From NCBI GenBank assembly GCA_027575765.1, contig JANBPT010000462.1:1-34632 (forward strand): 34,632 nucleotides of DNA. Direction: 5' to 3'. The translations under genes were made by a program, and so were the position numbers. The notes under the pieces were generated by a model. It did no database searches. It was not told the origin of the DNA and saw nothing but the letters and a program-made list of their open reading frames with translations. Positions 1-9,851 of this stretch are shown here, piece by piece; the first letter of the stretch is position 1, and every line of letters starts with the position of its first letter. The DNA comes from Tieghemiomyces parasiticus (taxonomy: Eukaryota; Kickxellomycota; Dimargaritomycetes; Dimargaritales; Dimargaritaceae).

Positions 1-3000
1 CACCAGGTCTGGAAGGACAGGGTCTTGGGCGGCAGCTGACCCCCGGTGAGCAGGGTCTGCAGGTCCTCGATCAGGACACGCCAGGAGACCAGGTCAACCA
101 GGGCGTGGTGGATGGTCCAGAACAGACGTTTGTGTTTGGGTCGATCATGTGAGTGGATGACGCAGGCGGCCATAATGGGCCCATCGGTGAGGTTTAAACT
201 GGCCTGGACCTTCAGGATACGGTCGGCGTAGTCGATTTCAGTCACGGTGGCCTCGGTGAGGCTAACGTGGTCAGGGATTGCCTCGGACGAAGGAATGCAC
301 TGCGTCCAAGCACCCTGGTCGTTTAGAAGGAAACGAGCACGTAGGATGTCATGGTGGTTGACCAGTTGGACCAGGGCGCGGTTAACTTGGTCAGGGGTGA
401 CGGAAGTGCACACACGCAGGGTGAAGGACTGGTTGAAGTGGTGGGGGTTGCGGAGCGGTTGGCTAAAGAACCGGTGCTGGATAGGGGTAAGCTCGACTGG
501 GCCTTGCACTTGACGCTGATTTGCTTCAGCTGCGACCTTGGCAAGTGGCGTCAATCGGGCGGCCAAGGCTCGAAGCTGGCGGCATTCGTAGATGAGTGGC
601 ACGGTGATCCTGAACCCCAACTGTTGACATTTAGATACGAGAAGGATTGCTGAGATGGAGTCTCCGCCGACGCGGAAGAAGTCGTCAGTCGCTCCAATAC
701 GCTCGGCTGAGAGTGATAGGACCTGGACCCAGGCCTCGCGCAGACGGAGTTCAAGGTCGGTGAAGTCACTGGAATCAACGGGGGGTGCCTCTGGAATGGG
801 CGTGGCGAGGTCTGGCAAGGCCCTACGGTCGACCTTGCCGTTGGTAGTCAGTGGGAGTTGAGTCACCGGGGCAACGTGATCAGGCACCATGAAATTAGCC
901 AGGCGGTTACGGAGGTGGTCGAGCAGTGCCGAGATATCCACTGACTGTGGCTCCACGAACAGGACCAGGCGATCATTCCGCACCACCGCCACGGCGAGTT
1001 GAACGGTAGAAAAACTAATGGCGGTGGCCTCGACCTCCTCGAGTTCGATACGATAACCGCGTAGCTTGACCTGATGGTCCATGCGGCCTAACAGGTCGAC
1101 CTGGCCATTAGGTAACCAACGGGCCCGGTCGCCCGTCAGGTACACGCGACCGGGACCGAACGGGTTAGCAATGAACCTCTGGGCGGTGAGTTCGGGTTGG
1201 TTGCAGTAGCCACGTGCCACACCTAAACCGCCGATGAGGAGCTGACCAGGTGCACCCACCGGGACCAAATGCAGGTCGTCGTCAACAATGTAGGCCAGGA
1301 CGTTGCGCAGGGGCTGGCCTACGGTTATCATGTCGTTTATACGAAGGACAGAGGTGAGGGAAATCACGGTTGTTTCGGTGGGACCATAGCAATTGACGAG
1401 GTCACAGTGTGAACTCCAGGAGTTAACCAGACGCTGGTTGCAGGGCTCTCCACCGCAGATAATTCCGCGGAGCAGTGGGAACTGCTCAGGACGCAGCTTA
1501 GCTAGAAAGGACGGGGTGACACTGGCAGTATGGACACCTGCGAGGTCACCAAGCAGGTCTGGACCAGGGAGGACCAGCGTTCCACCATTGCATAAGGTTT
1601 TCATAGCGGACCATAAAATACCATCGAATCCAATGGACATGACCAAGAGGTCACGCTGACCCGGCCCATAGAAGTCATTGAATGTAGGATCGACGGTGAA
1701 GGAAGCTATACTGCCGTGCTCAACCATCACACCCTTGGGCTGGCCGGTGGTGCCCGATGTGTACACGATATAGGCTAGGTCCGTAGGTTCAGAATGGTGA
1801 GCAATGAACGGACAGGCGTTGTCTTCGGTGTTTGACAAAGTCTTGGCCACATCGCTAACCAGTAGCTTGGGGCAAGTGATATTACCCAGACGACCCTGCG
1901 TAATAGAGCTTGCCAGGACCAGGGTAGCCCTGCTGTCCTCTATAATGTAGCGGATACGCTCTTCTGGGTACTCCGGGTCGATGGGCACGTAGGCGGCGCC
2001 AGACTTGAGCACAGCAAACAGGGCTATAATAAACTCGATGGACTTGGGCAGGAGGAGAGCGATCCGGACCTCGGGCTGGGCTCCATGGTTACGGGTAAGC
2101 ATCTGGGCCAGGGCCGAAGTCATCCGGTCAAACTCGGCGTAGGTGACGGTGCGGCCCTCCTGGTCCAGAGCGATACCGTCAGGGGTCCTAACCGCCCATT
2201 GACTGACTAGGAGGTGGACTGGAGTATTGACTGCATCAGGGTGACTGATGGTGCCAGCGAACTGCAGGAGGCGTTGACGCTCGATTCCATCTACCCAGGC
2301 CACATCGGCGATGGTTAAGTGTGCGAGCTGTTTGGAATGCACCATCGCCTCGGCCATGGTACAGACAATGATACTGAATTGGCGTCCGAGTTCCTGCACC
2401 GCTGCCTCGGTCACCTGGGTGCGGTCAAAGGCCAGACAGACCTCTAGATTACCCGTGACCATCTGCCAGGAGATGACGAGGACGGCCCGAGTCATCGTTG
2501 CCAACATAGTAAGGGAGGCCTGTTCGACGCTGACGCTAGACTTGTGTTTGGGGTTGAGACTCAATGGGTTGTGGTCCCAAGACTGAGTAGATGAATAGTT
2601 GGCGTAGCTAACTAGGACGGTGTTGAGCTGGCCCTGTTCGCCAGTCTGTATCTGCCACTCCTGTTGAAGCAAAGGATGATCAGAAAAGGAGGTCGGATAT
2701 CCGAGAGCCGAGGAAAGCTTGACACTGGGATCAAGGCGCAAGCCACATATGGTGAGATTGTTGGCCGGTACTGTAGGGTCCAGCGGCGGCGACGGGGCCT
2801 GGACATGGCCGAAAGCAACCTGTTCAGCACCGGTGTAGCGGGACAAAAGGATGCCCCAGGCCACCTTGCAGAGTCTATCGGGGTGGAGGTTGGTTGACAG
2901 GGGAGTCCCCACCGAAACCTGGCCGTAACCCGGCTCAGGGTGAACGGGCTTGACCAGGGGAATTAAAGTAGTCGGGGGAGGGCCGTCCACATTGTCGGCA

Positions 3001-3035
3001 GAGGCGGGAGGATTAGGATCGAGGACAGCCAGCAT
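1..3035 (-). CDS. Nonribosomal peptide synthetase, 5' part (partial C - A - T - E), runs off left edge
   Basis: This is a multimodular enzyme that activates an amino acid as an adenylate, holds it on a phosphopantetheine arm and, here, probably epimerises it. The ATG at 3035-3033 is the first after an in-frame TAG 18 codons upstream; 1011 codons are open to the window edge. Residues ~40-80 resemble only the C-terminal part of a condensation domain (AWGILLSRYTG). The A domain spans ~290-740: YTSGTTGQPKG (A3, TSG at 426-428), NCYGPTE (A5, N548), GRMDHQVKLRGYRIE (A8) and NGKVDR (A10, N732). The thiolation site is VGGDS with Ser793. The next domain has the epimerisation-type signature LTPIQHRFF, then HHALVDLVSW (H976, H977) in place of HHxxxDG, then PPKTLSFQTW. 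A hand-read A-domain pocket is D,G,W,V,I,G,C,V,I; I cannot assign a substrate. The rest of the protein and any release domain lie outside the window. Confidence 0.93.
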   Translation of the reverse strand, partial: MLAVLDPNPPASADNVDGPPPTTLIPLVKPVHPEPGYGQVSVGTPLSTNLHPDRLCKVAWGILLSRYTGAEQVAFGHVQAPSPPLDPTVPANNLTICGLRLDPSVKLSSALGYPTSFSDHPLLQQEWQIQTGEQGQLNTVLVSYANYSSTQSWDHNPLSLNPKHKSSVSVEQASLTMLATMTRAVLVISWQMVTGNLEVCLAFDRTQVTEAAVQELGRQFSIIVCTMAEAMVHSKQLAHLTIADVAWVDGIERQRLLQFAGTISHPDAVNTPVHLLVSQWAVRTPDGIALDQEGRTVTYAEFDRMTSALAQMLTRNHGAQPEVRIALLLPKSIEFIIALFAVLKSGAAYVPIDPEYPEERIRYIIEDSRATLVLASSITQGRLGNITCPKLLVSDVAKTLSNTEDNACPFIAHHSEPTDLAYIVYTSGTTGQPKGVMVEHGSIASFTVDPTFNDFYGPGQRDLLVMSIGFDGILWSAMKTLCNGGTLVLPGPDLLGDLAGVHTASVTPSFLAKLRPEQFPLLRGIICGGEPCNQRLVNSWSSHCDLVNCYGPTETTVISLTSVLRINDMITVGQPLRNVLAYIVDDDLHLVPVGAPGQLLIGGLGVARGYCNQPELTAQRFIANPFGPGRVYLTGDRARWLPNGQVDLLGRMDHQVKLRGYRIELEEVEATAISFSTVQLAVAVVRNDRLVLFVEPQSVDISALLDHLRNRLANFMVPDHVAPVTQLPLTTNGKVDRRALPDLATPIPEAPPVDSSDFTDLELRLREAWVQVLSLSAERIGATDDFFRVGGDSISAILLVSKCQQLGFRITVPLIYECRQLRALAARLTPLAKVAAEANQRQVQGPVELTPIQHRFFSQPLRNPHHFNQSFTLRVCTSVTPDQVNRALVQLVNHHDILRARFLLNDQGAWTQCIPSSEAIPDHVSLTEATVTEIDYADRILKVQASLNLTDGPIMAACVIHSHDRPKHKRLFWTIHHALVDLVSWRVLIEDLQTLLTGGQLPPKTLSFQTW

Positions 3036-3223
3036 GGTTGCAAAAATCTGGCAGCGAGCGGGTTGGTAAGGGTTCGACGATTGTAGCTATAATGGTAGAA
3101 ATGATATTCGTGCTCAACAGCAAAATTGCGAATGTGGAATTGTGGATAGAGAATCCGTATATAGACCAGACGTGCACTGCGAAAGGCTACAGGGGAGCCG
3201 CACCGGGAGCACGATATGTCTGG

Positions 3224-3233
3224 CTATATATAC
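3224..3233 (-). promoter_or_regulatory. Candidate TATA box of the left NRPS gene
   Basis: On the minus strand this reads GTATATATAG, about 190 bases upstream of the NRPS ATG. The same box occurs at nearly the same distance in the duplicated right arm (32369-32378), within flanking sequence that has diverged more. A second TATATA-containing motif lies nearer the gene (about 3153-3163) and is also shared. The transcription start is not known. Confidence 0.4.
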
Positions 3234-3425
3234 ATCTTTTTCAGAGGGTGTGGCCTATACCGTTGCCTGGTTACCTGATGAGGCCACCTATTTTACCAAT
3301 TGTATGCATTGCATAAGGGGGCCTGACGAGCAAGTGCATTGTTCTCCGGATTCCGTGATACGGTCGCTAATATCATCCCCTTGCATGAATATCTACCATG
3401 CTCCTGGTAATACCTTCACAACTAA

Positions 3426-3450
3426 CTAGTTAGGTGTGCTTTATATCGCC
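3426..3450 (-). repeat. 25-bp block identical between the two NRPS 5' flanks (left copy)
   Basis: This 25-bp block is identical, in reverse complement, to 32154-32178. In both arms its near edge lies exactly 391 bases from the NRPS ATG. It contains GATATAAAG. Perfect identity inside a flank that otherwise carries substitutions and indels suggests a conserved upstream element, though chance is possible over so short a block. Confidence 0.55.
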
Positions 3451-4193
3451 CGCACGGCAGTGAACCAGGGTCAACGTGGGGCTAAATGGCATACCGGCGA
3501 GTCAGATTATTTCATATGGATTGAATTGAACAATGAATGAGCGCTTATTTACTGGTGTTTCAGTGCCACGACAATTATTTCTGGCCGAACAGGCCAGTGT
3601 ACAGTTATCGCATAAACGATTATAGAAAAATCTCCTAGTAGAGACAATGGCGGTCCTAAAAGCCAGTCGAGTAAGGGCCCCACCATGGCGCACGGTTGTA
3701 GGGTAGTAGGGAGTGAGTGAGGAGAGAGAAATGGGGGCGTGATAAGGGGTGGCTAAGAGGCAGGGGAGATTATGCAGGTGGCGGTGGAGGGTCGGAAAAA
3801 ATCAATAACAAGGAAGGTAATGAATACGACGATGGGCCTGCAGCAAGGGGTGGCGCTTTCGTTGAGTAGTGTGCAGTGCCCATGCATACTCCTAGATTTT
3901 GAAACTTAGCCTTACCTGGATGTGCAAATATATCGATTTTGTACTTGCCCATGCATGTCATAAACACTTCAGCCACTTACCATACCGATGCAGTCCACCA
4001 TTGCGACTGGGGTTTCCATGGAATGCTGTAAGGATCAGCAGACTTTCTCTTGGTATTTCGGGTGTGCTCCCCTCCATCGCAATAAGGGCGCAAAGGGGCA
4101 TGTAGCCCGAAGGAGGGGCGGTTGGCGAGAAGGTAGGGGTAGAAAAGTAGGTATACCGATGCTCCACAAAGGTTTGAGCTCTTCAAAGCCAAC

Positions 4194-4520
4194 TCATGCA
4201 TATTGAAGGCTAATTCCACCACTTTGCACCGCTCGGCAGGCTCGGCTTATCCAGTTGTCGAAGCTGCATCAGAAGTTCTTTGGCTGGAGCTCGCCATGCT
4301 CTGGTTGCCAAACGTCCACGGCCACCTTCAGTGTGGCAAATAGCTTACGGTGTAGCCACAGTTTCACATCTCTAAACGGCCTGGTGGCGCGGTGGGCTAA
4401 ATCAAGAGGACCTTTTGGAGGGGATGGAAGTGATTTATCTCTGGAGCCGGTAATGTCAACGTAGGGGGCTATGGCGCGATGCGGTGGTGCATCGTTGTGA
4501 TAGAGCCACGGGGGGAGGAT
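4194..4520 (-). mobile_element. Tc1/mariner-type transposase relic, C-terminal part (left copy)
   Basis: Read on the minus strand, this encodes LYHNDAPPHRAIA, close to the mariner catalytic-Asp motif (HxNAPxHRA). It continues to a degraded version of the YSPDLAPCDFxLF segment and a C-terminal tail with RAVQSGG. An in-frame TGA follows the segment PKNF, so the copy is dead. The same relic lies in the same position relative to the NRPS gene at 30918-31190, so insertion predates the duplication. The N-terminal half and terminal repeats were not recognised; 4521-4740 may hold further remains. Confidence 0.75.
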
Positions 4521-7436
4521 GCGGAGCCTAACTTCGACAATTCTGCGACAGAGCCTGGAATATGGACCTTACCCCGCATTCTACGTTTTGGCCGGGGGAG
4601 ACCTTGATACCAGGGGGGGTCTGATCCTCAGGAGAAATAGACCACGTCAGATAATCATATAAAAAACTGCCAGGATTACGGTGGCTATAGCATGGCCCTG
4701 GTGGGTCTGGGTTGGGACAGGTCCAGCTGTAGGGAGCCAACCCTAGCGATTAGAGCCAGCAAGCGGGTGAAAAGCCTTCCCCCAAGTCCTGCATCTAGTG
4801 TCAATGGAGTACGGCGCGTAGTCACTGGCCCCCATCAAATATCTTTAGGAAGTCGGTGGAACAATGTACCTGCTGGTGGCATGGGTTTTAGGTTAGGGCG
4901 TGGGGGGACCTAGCAGTTGAGGTAGCTGCCGAACTCCAAGCCCCTGTGCAGGACATGACTCATGATCGTAGGGAAGGCGCGTAAGGTATGGACCGGCTGC
5001 TCAGCCGCCAGTCGAGGGCTTTTCTTCGATAGTCCCAGGACTTTACCCCCGCCCGTATAGTCTACCACCTCTCTACGCCAGGCGGCTAAATCACGGGTCA
5101 CCTTCAAGGAGGAGGTTCCTCGTACTTTAGCGAGCTGGCTGCTCGTTCATGGTGGTGAGGCATGGGCCCTGGATAGCCCGGTTTGATAGCCGGTATTTAA
5201 TATGTTGCCTGCCTTATTGCCCCGGTAATAACAATGGTACACAAGGACCCGCGCATTACGGCTGGTATATTTGGGCAGCTGTGAGGGAAAAAGCTTCAGA
5301 AGCCAATACCGTGGAGTGATAGAAAGAAAAATTAAACGATTGGCTGCAACGCGCGGAACGGTCCGATTCCGCAGTTGTCTATACCGTGCGATCCTTCGCC
5401 TAAGCTACTCCTGGCGTTCATCTACGACACCAAGACCTGGGGCCTCAAACCATGCTTGCCGTGGAGATTTTGTTGCACTTTCATTATTTGCCCATATCTA
5501 CTACTTCGGGTCTGACGGGACTGGGTAGGGAAGAAAATGAGTCAGTGGTGGGCATTTTGGTGATGACCGGGCTTTTTACTCTTGTTAGTAGGGAAACGCT
5601 GCGTGCTATTACCAGGCAAGCAACTGCCCAGTAGAGTCTTTCCCCTATGGGATATTGGTTGCAGGCCCTAGGTCTAAAGCAGCGTGAGTGAGGTCGGGAG
5701 CATTAGAGTATGATTCTGTAGGTACCACTGAGTAGCGTTGGGTAGAGCTGGTGGCCCAGTGTAGGTCATATTAGCACCTAGCGGGTAGATACCACTTGGT
5801 CACCTTTTACTGACTGTTCAGAACGTTGGAGTCAGGCGGCACTGGTGGTGCTAGAACATGGCCGCATATTCAATGCCCGGCAAGGTTGACTACGGCACAT
5901 TGAATGATGTGACCCATTTTCATTCGAACCTATACCAACACAACCCAGCCTACCTGTGGTTGTCCGCCGGTTTTTTTTACGCTCCCAACCCACCCCCTGT
6001 CTAGATTGGTGAAAAGGCTACTTGGATCCTCGGTTTACATTGCCATTCCTGAGTTTGTAAGCGAAAATACGTTGGTTCAGACCAAATGGGGGGGGCACTG
6101 GGCTCTACTGGCCCTTGCCACGGCACAGTGCACAAATGGTCAACCCACTTCTACACGGTCTACAGTTATCCTCATAGCATACCCTCAGCTGGACGGCCTG
6201 TCAGGCAGCACCAATGGCCTGGAGGCGGGTACAGCTCAGATCCTGGTGATGGTGATACTCTAATTAACCGCCAGGGTGCTGGCTAGGGCCTGGCATACTT
6301 TCCCTAACGCCATAGCTACCGATCTCCGCTAGCACCTGACAACACAGGCTACTTGTAATCGTAAGGGCCTCATGCACCTCACCAGCGACCAACCCCGCCA
6401 CCACCAGGCTTGTTCATCGGCCGGGTCGCCATCGGACTTGGCCAAGGCCAATGACAATCGACTGCAAAGCACTACACATGAGCAACGTGACTTGTTTTTC
6501 CCAATTGTGACTCCGCGGCTACAGCCAGCCGCCGGCCATGACATTTCTCAAAGGGCTCGGTATCAGCTTAGAACCGCCGGGGTAGCGGAGCACCCGTCAT
6601 CTGTCGACTGGTTTCTTCAGTGGGGGTGACATGATCTAGCATACCGGGGTACCAAGCCTTACGGCACTACACCGCTTGCTACGAGTAGCCTGGGCATCAA
6701 CCAGTGGTCCAAACCTGAATGGCAATGTCGGGTTGGTCTGACACGTCTCCCAGGGCGCCCTCATTACGGTAATGGGGTTAAGAAGTCTTTGACGGCCACA
6801 TTGGCCTACATTTCTGCCTCGACAATAAGATGTCTATGGGCTCTACCCGCTGATACTGACTGGTTTTGCGGTGACTAGAGTTTGGGGATACCAGACGGAG
6901 GCTGTGTGTGTGTTGCCAAGCTCTTCGCACTGGAAATTGTGGTGACCGCCTGAAGATCGGGACGTTTGAGAGTATAGCCTAGTGATTATCAAAGTCATTT
7001 GAGTGGAATGGATTGAAAGGAAAGGCCAGGTTGTCCAAGGGGATGGCCTTAATTTAGGATACACTTTTCATTAAGAAAAGCAATATTCAAATACTCAATG
7101 TATACTTTGGAACTCCATTGTGTCATTGGGCGACGGTTAGCATGTGGGAAGCCAACTTGAGTGTCGTTTATGTACGGTTTGAAACAAAAAAAAAGGTAAA
7201 GAAACAGAAGGAAGGGTAAGTAAAATACAGTGCGTATAAGGCCAATTCTCCGGCTAAGGTTGTGATACAGCACAAGACCAACGTAAAGCTAACTCAGGAG
7301 CATGTATGTAAGTGAAGAGCTGGAAAAGTGGCACCCTAAGCGAATATTCGCGCAGAAGGGCGAAACCCCCCGACATCTGCTCATAGCGAGGACGAGTCGC
7401 AACGGACGAAAACAGGCAGTGATGAGGGGGGGGTCA
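4521..7436. other. 2.9-kb stretch without a recognisable gene
   Basis: There are only short, unrelated reading frames (under 90 codons) on both strands. None has a recognised motif or convincing phase-matched exons. The first ~200 bases may contain more of the mariner relic. Composition is mixed, with a T-run near 5970 and A-runs near 7190. It may be decayed repeat sequence; a dispersed multi-exon gene could have been missed. Confidence 0.5.
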
Positions 7437-8976
7437 TCAGAAATCGTCGTCTTCGTCCCAGTTGATATGGGCGTCTGACTTGATCATGGCAGCGAGGTCC
7501 TCCACCACGGACTTGGGCGGGGTAGAGGACGGAAGGGCTACTGTGACATCCGGTACGGGTTTCGCCGATGTAGTGGCCTTGGCTTTGGCCTGGGCTCGGA
7601 CGCTGGGTGGGCGGTAGGCAGGGGCTTTACGGTCTGTAGGTGGACGCCGGATAGTGGTGGGTGACTTGGCAGGGCTCGGGCCCGAAATGGCTGGTGGGCG
7701 AGCGTGGACGGATTCGGTCAGCTTCGGTAGGCGGGTAAGGGCAAGGTCAACGGCGGGCTTCTGTGGAAACACGGTCGGTTGGTCCGCATTTACCCCGCCC
7801 ACCGCTGCGGAGGATGAAGCGAGATCAGATTCCGCCACCGGTGTGGAAGCTAAAGACTTGGTTGACTCAGGCGCTGACTTCAAGTTAACAGCCGCGAGTG
7901 TAGGGTTGGCCTCAACCTGGACGGGTGTAACAGGGACAGCGGGAGTGGGTGGGTGTGAGGTTGAGGGTTTACGCTCGGCCGATACTCTCCGCGGAGCAGG
8001 CGATCGTGGCGAGGGTGGTTCGGCAGCGGAGGCCTGCCTTGACACCGACTTCTCGCTGGTCGCTGTGCCTGTGGGTGGCGCCGCAGTTTCGCTGCGGTCC
8101 TTGGGAGTGTCCCATTCACGAGTTCCCTGGGCCTGGAGCTTACGCAGACGGTTCTGCTCCCGGGCGCTGTAATCGTAGAGTGACGGTTGGGTAAGGCACA
8201 TACTAAGTGAGAGACGTGTGGCGCGACGGCATCAAGGGGGTTCCAGTCCACGTAACAAATGAATACTGCTCCTCAGCAGCTGATGGTAGTGGGAGCTTTC
8301 TTTCCTCCCAAGATTACATACCTTTGGTCCTCGTTGAAGGAGCCCAATTTAGGCGGGCCTGGTTTAGGGTTGCCAGCTTCTGAAGGCGGTTTCCGCAGTC
8401 GGCGGTCCGACCGTGGTGTGGAGCGCTGTTTCAATAATGGGAGGGTTGGGTAGAAATGTAAATACATGCCGTTGCAGTTAGCCCATGATAGCATCATTGG
8501 ATAAGGTCACCGGTATATTTCTAGGGTGTGGCTAGTCCCACGATCGCCAGATTTACAGTGCCAACCTGGCTACCCACCTGTGACTTTGCCGCCGTTGGCG
8601 AACGCAGCCGGAATTCGGGTCGTTCAGAGAGCGGAGTCTGGTTGGCGCCTGGAGGCAGGGCGTAGATGGACTGTTCGAGAGCCACGCTATTAGCGGGCGT
8701 GGCGGGACCGCGGCCGGTAGGGGAGCGGAGTTCGGCAGAGCCAATGATGCTGATGCATCCAGCCTTTGTGGGGGTCCGGGTGCAGTCGTCACGCCGGTGA
8801 GGGTCCTTACGGCTTGAGCGCTGGCGAGACATGGAGGTCTGGGATCGGCGGGCAGAGCCGACGATGGACACCGAGGGGCTCTCATCCCCTGTCGGCCGCG
8901 CGTGAATGGAGCCCTCGAGGCCTACGGAGCGACCCTGTGGGGTACCTGGAGTAATGGGGCGATGGAATTCGGGCAT
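7437..8976 (-). CDS. Three-exon gene for a disordered protein with an acidic W-containing C-terminus, function unknown
   Basis: Exons, 5' to 3' on the minus strand: 8976-8578 (phase 0 donor GTGGGT), 8425-8322 (donor GTATGT) and 8202-7437. Phases fit exactly (133 codons; 34 codons + 2 nt; 1 nt + 255 codons), giving 422 residues. The protein is rich in Pro, Ser, Thr, Ala and Arg and looks mostly unstructured. The N-terminal exon repeats a loose motif: SVGLEGSIHARP, SVALEQSIYALP, and SVSIVGSA/ISIIGSA. A short helix-like segment, YDYSAREQNRLRKLQAQG (from ~177), and the C-terminal INWDEDDDF (414-422) are the parts most likely to be conserved binding motifs. I do not recognise the family; a cytoskeletal or trafficking adaptor is only a guess. 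It is divergent from RPAIN. Confidence 0.75.
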
Positions 8977-9851
8977 GGCGACGTGATGCAATGTGCACGG
9001 GCGGTAGCAGGCGCGGGGTCAGAACAACGAGATAGTCTGATGTGACAACCAAGTTAATAGGGGGAGGGGTACAAGGGCCCGTGGGGTTGTTTACGAACGA
9101 AATGTCCTGCAGTGGCAGGGGATGGCGGGGGGGGCGGTCACAACGCGTAGGCTAAACCTGTAGGACAATGAGTGGAATTATAACCAGAATGGTAGCAATT
9201 ACGCACCCTGAGTCCAATGGATCCTTTCTGCTATTACGAGGACTAGTGGCCAGTGAGATGGCCAGGCAAGAGTGGGGGTGGGTGGTATCTGCATTAGCAC
9301 CGCTTCTCCCTTGAGCATGTCACAGACGTGGCGTGCCTACGTAGATGGTACCATACTACAGTACCTAGTTAGAGTGAGCCACGAAGAGCGTACGGGATAG
9401 GCTCGTCGCCATAGCTAATTGTGCTTTGCTAACATACGGCTTGGCCCCCACACCCTTGCGTAGTTGTCGCCCAGTTCCAATCACAACCTGGTAGAGTTCC
9501 CCACGGTGGGGGGGGGGAGGGCTAGCTCTCTCACCAGACCTCGCTCCTTGGCAGTTCGACGTTGAGCAAGTAGTCAACAAGTCCAGGCTTCCCGGTGTGT
9601 ACCACGGCCTCCTGTGTCAACACAGCCAAAGTTACCTTCATTCACACCACACCTCTCGGCGCATCCTGTTTCTTCCTACGCCTTACGCCAGTAGCTACCG
9701 TATCAGCCTACTTTGCTCTCATTGATTAACCGTTCTCCCTTAGCACCGACCCCTCTGCCTAACGTTACCTCCTATCCGCGCACATACCGGGATCCCTGGC
9801 AACCCACGCTGTCTGACATTGCCCAGCACACCTTTTCTCTTTTCCAACACC
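8977..9851. other. Intergenic region between divergent genes (shared promoter region)
   Basis: This 875-bp gap lies between the 5' ends of the unknown three-exon gene (minus) and RPAIN (plus), so both promoters must lie here. The last ~250 bases before RPAIN are pyrimidine-rich. It holds a run of 10 G at 9508-9517. No clear TATA box or gene was seen. Confidence 0.55.

Larger units (their letters stand above)
1..4520 (-). repeat. Left arm of a long inverted duplication (mariner relic + NRPS 5' end)
   Basis: The reverse complement of this arm aligns, in order, with 30918-34191. The order is transposase C-terminal relic, a ~230-bp block with the same interrupted frame (LANRPSF motif in both), the NRPS upstream flank, then the NRPS coding region from its ATG. 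In a 69-bp coding stretch (right copy 33339-33407) I count 8 differences. The homologous part of the left coding region ends near codon 445, where the right copy is broken; beyond that only the left copy is present. Outer limits are set by where I can follow homology, not by target-site duplications. Confidence 0.88.

Noticed and set aside
7654..8172. 172-codon frame, plus strand
   Set aside because: It lies wholly opposite exon 3 of the unknown three-exon gene, whose phases and splice sites are coherent; it is an antisense shadow of biased codon use.
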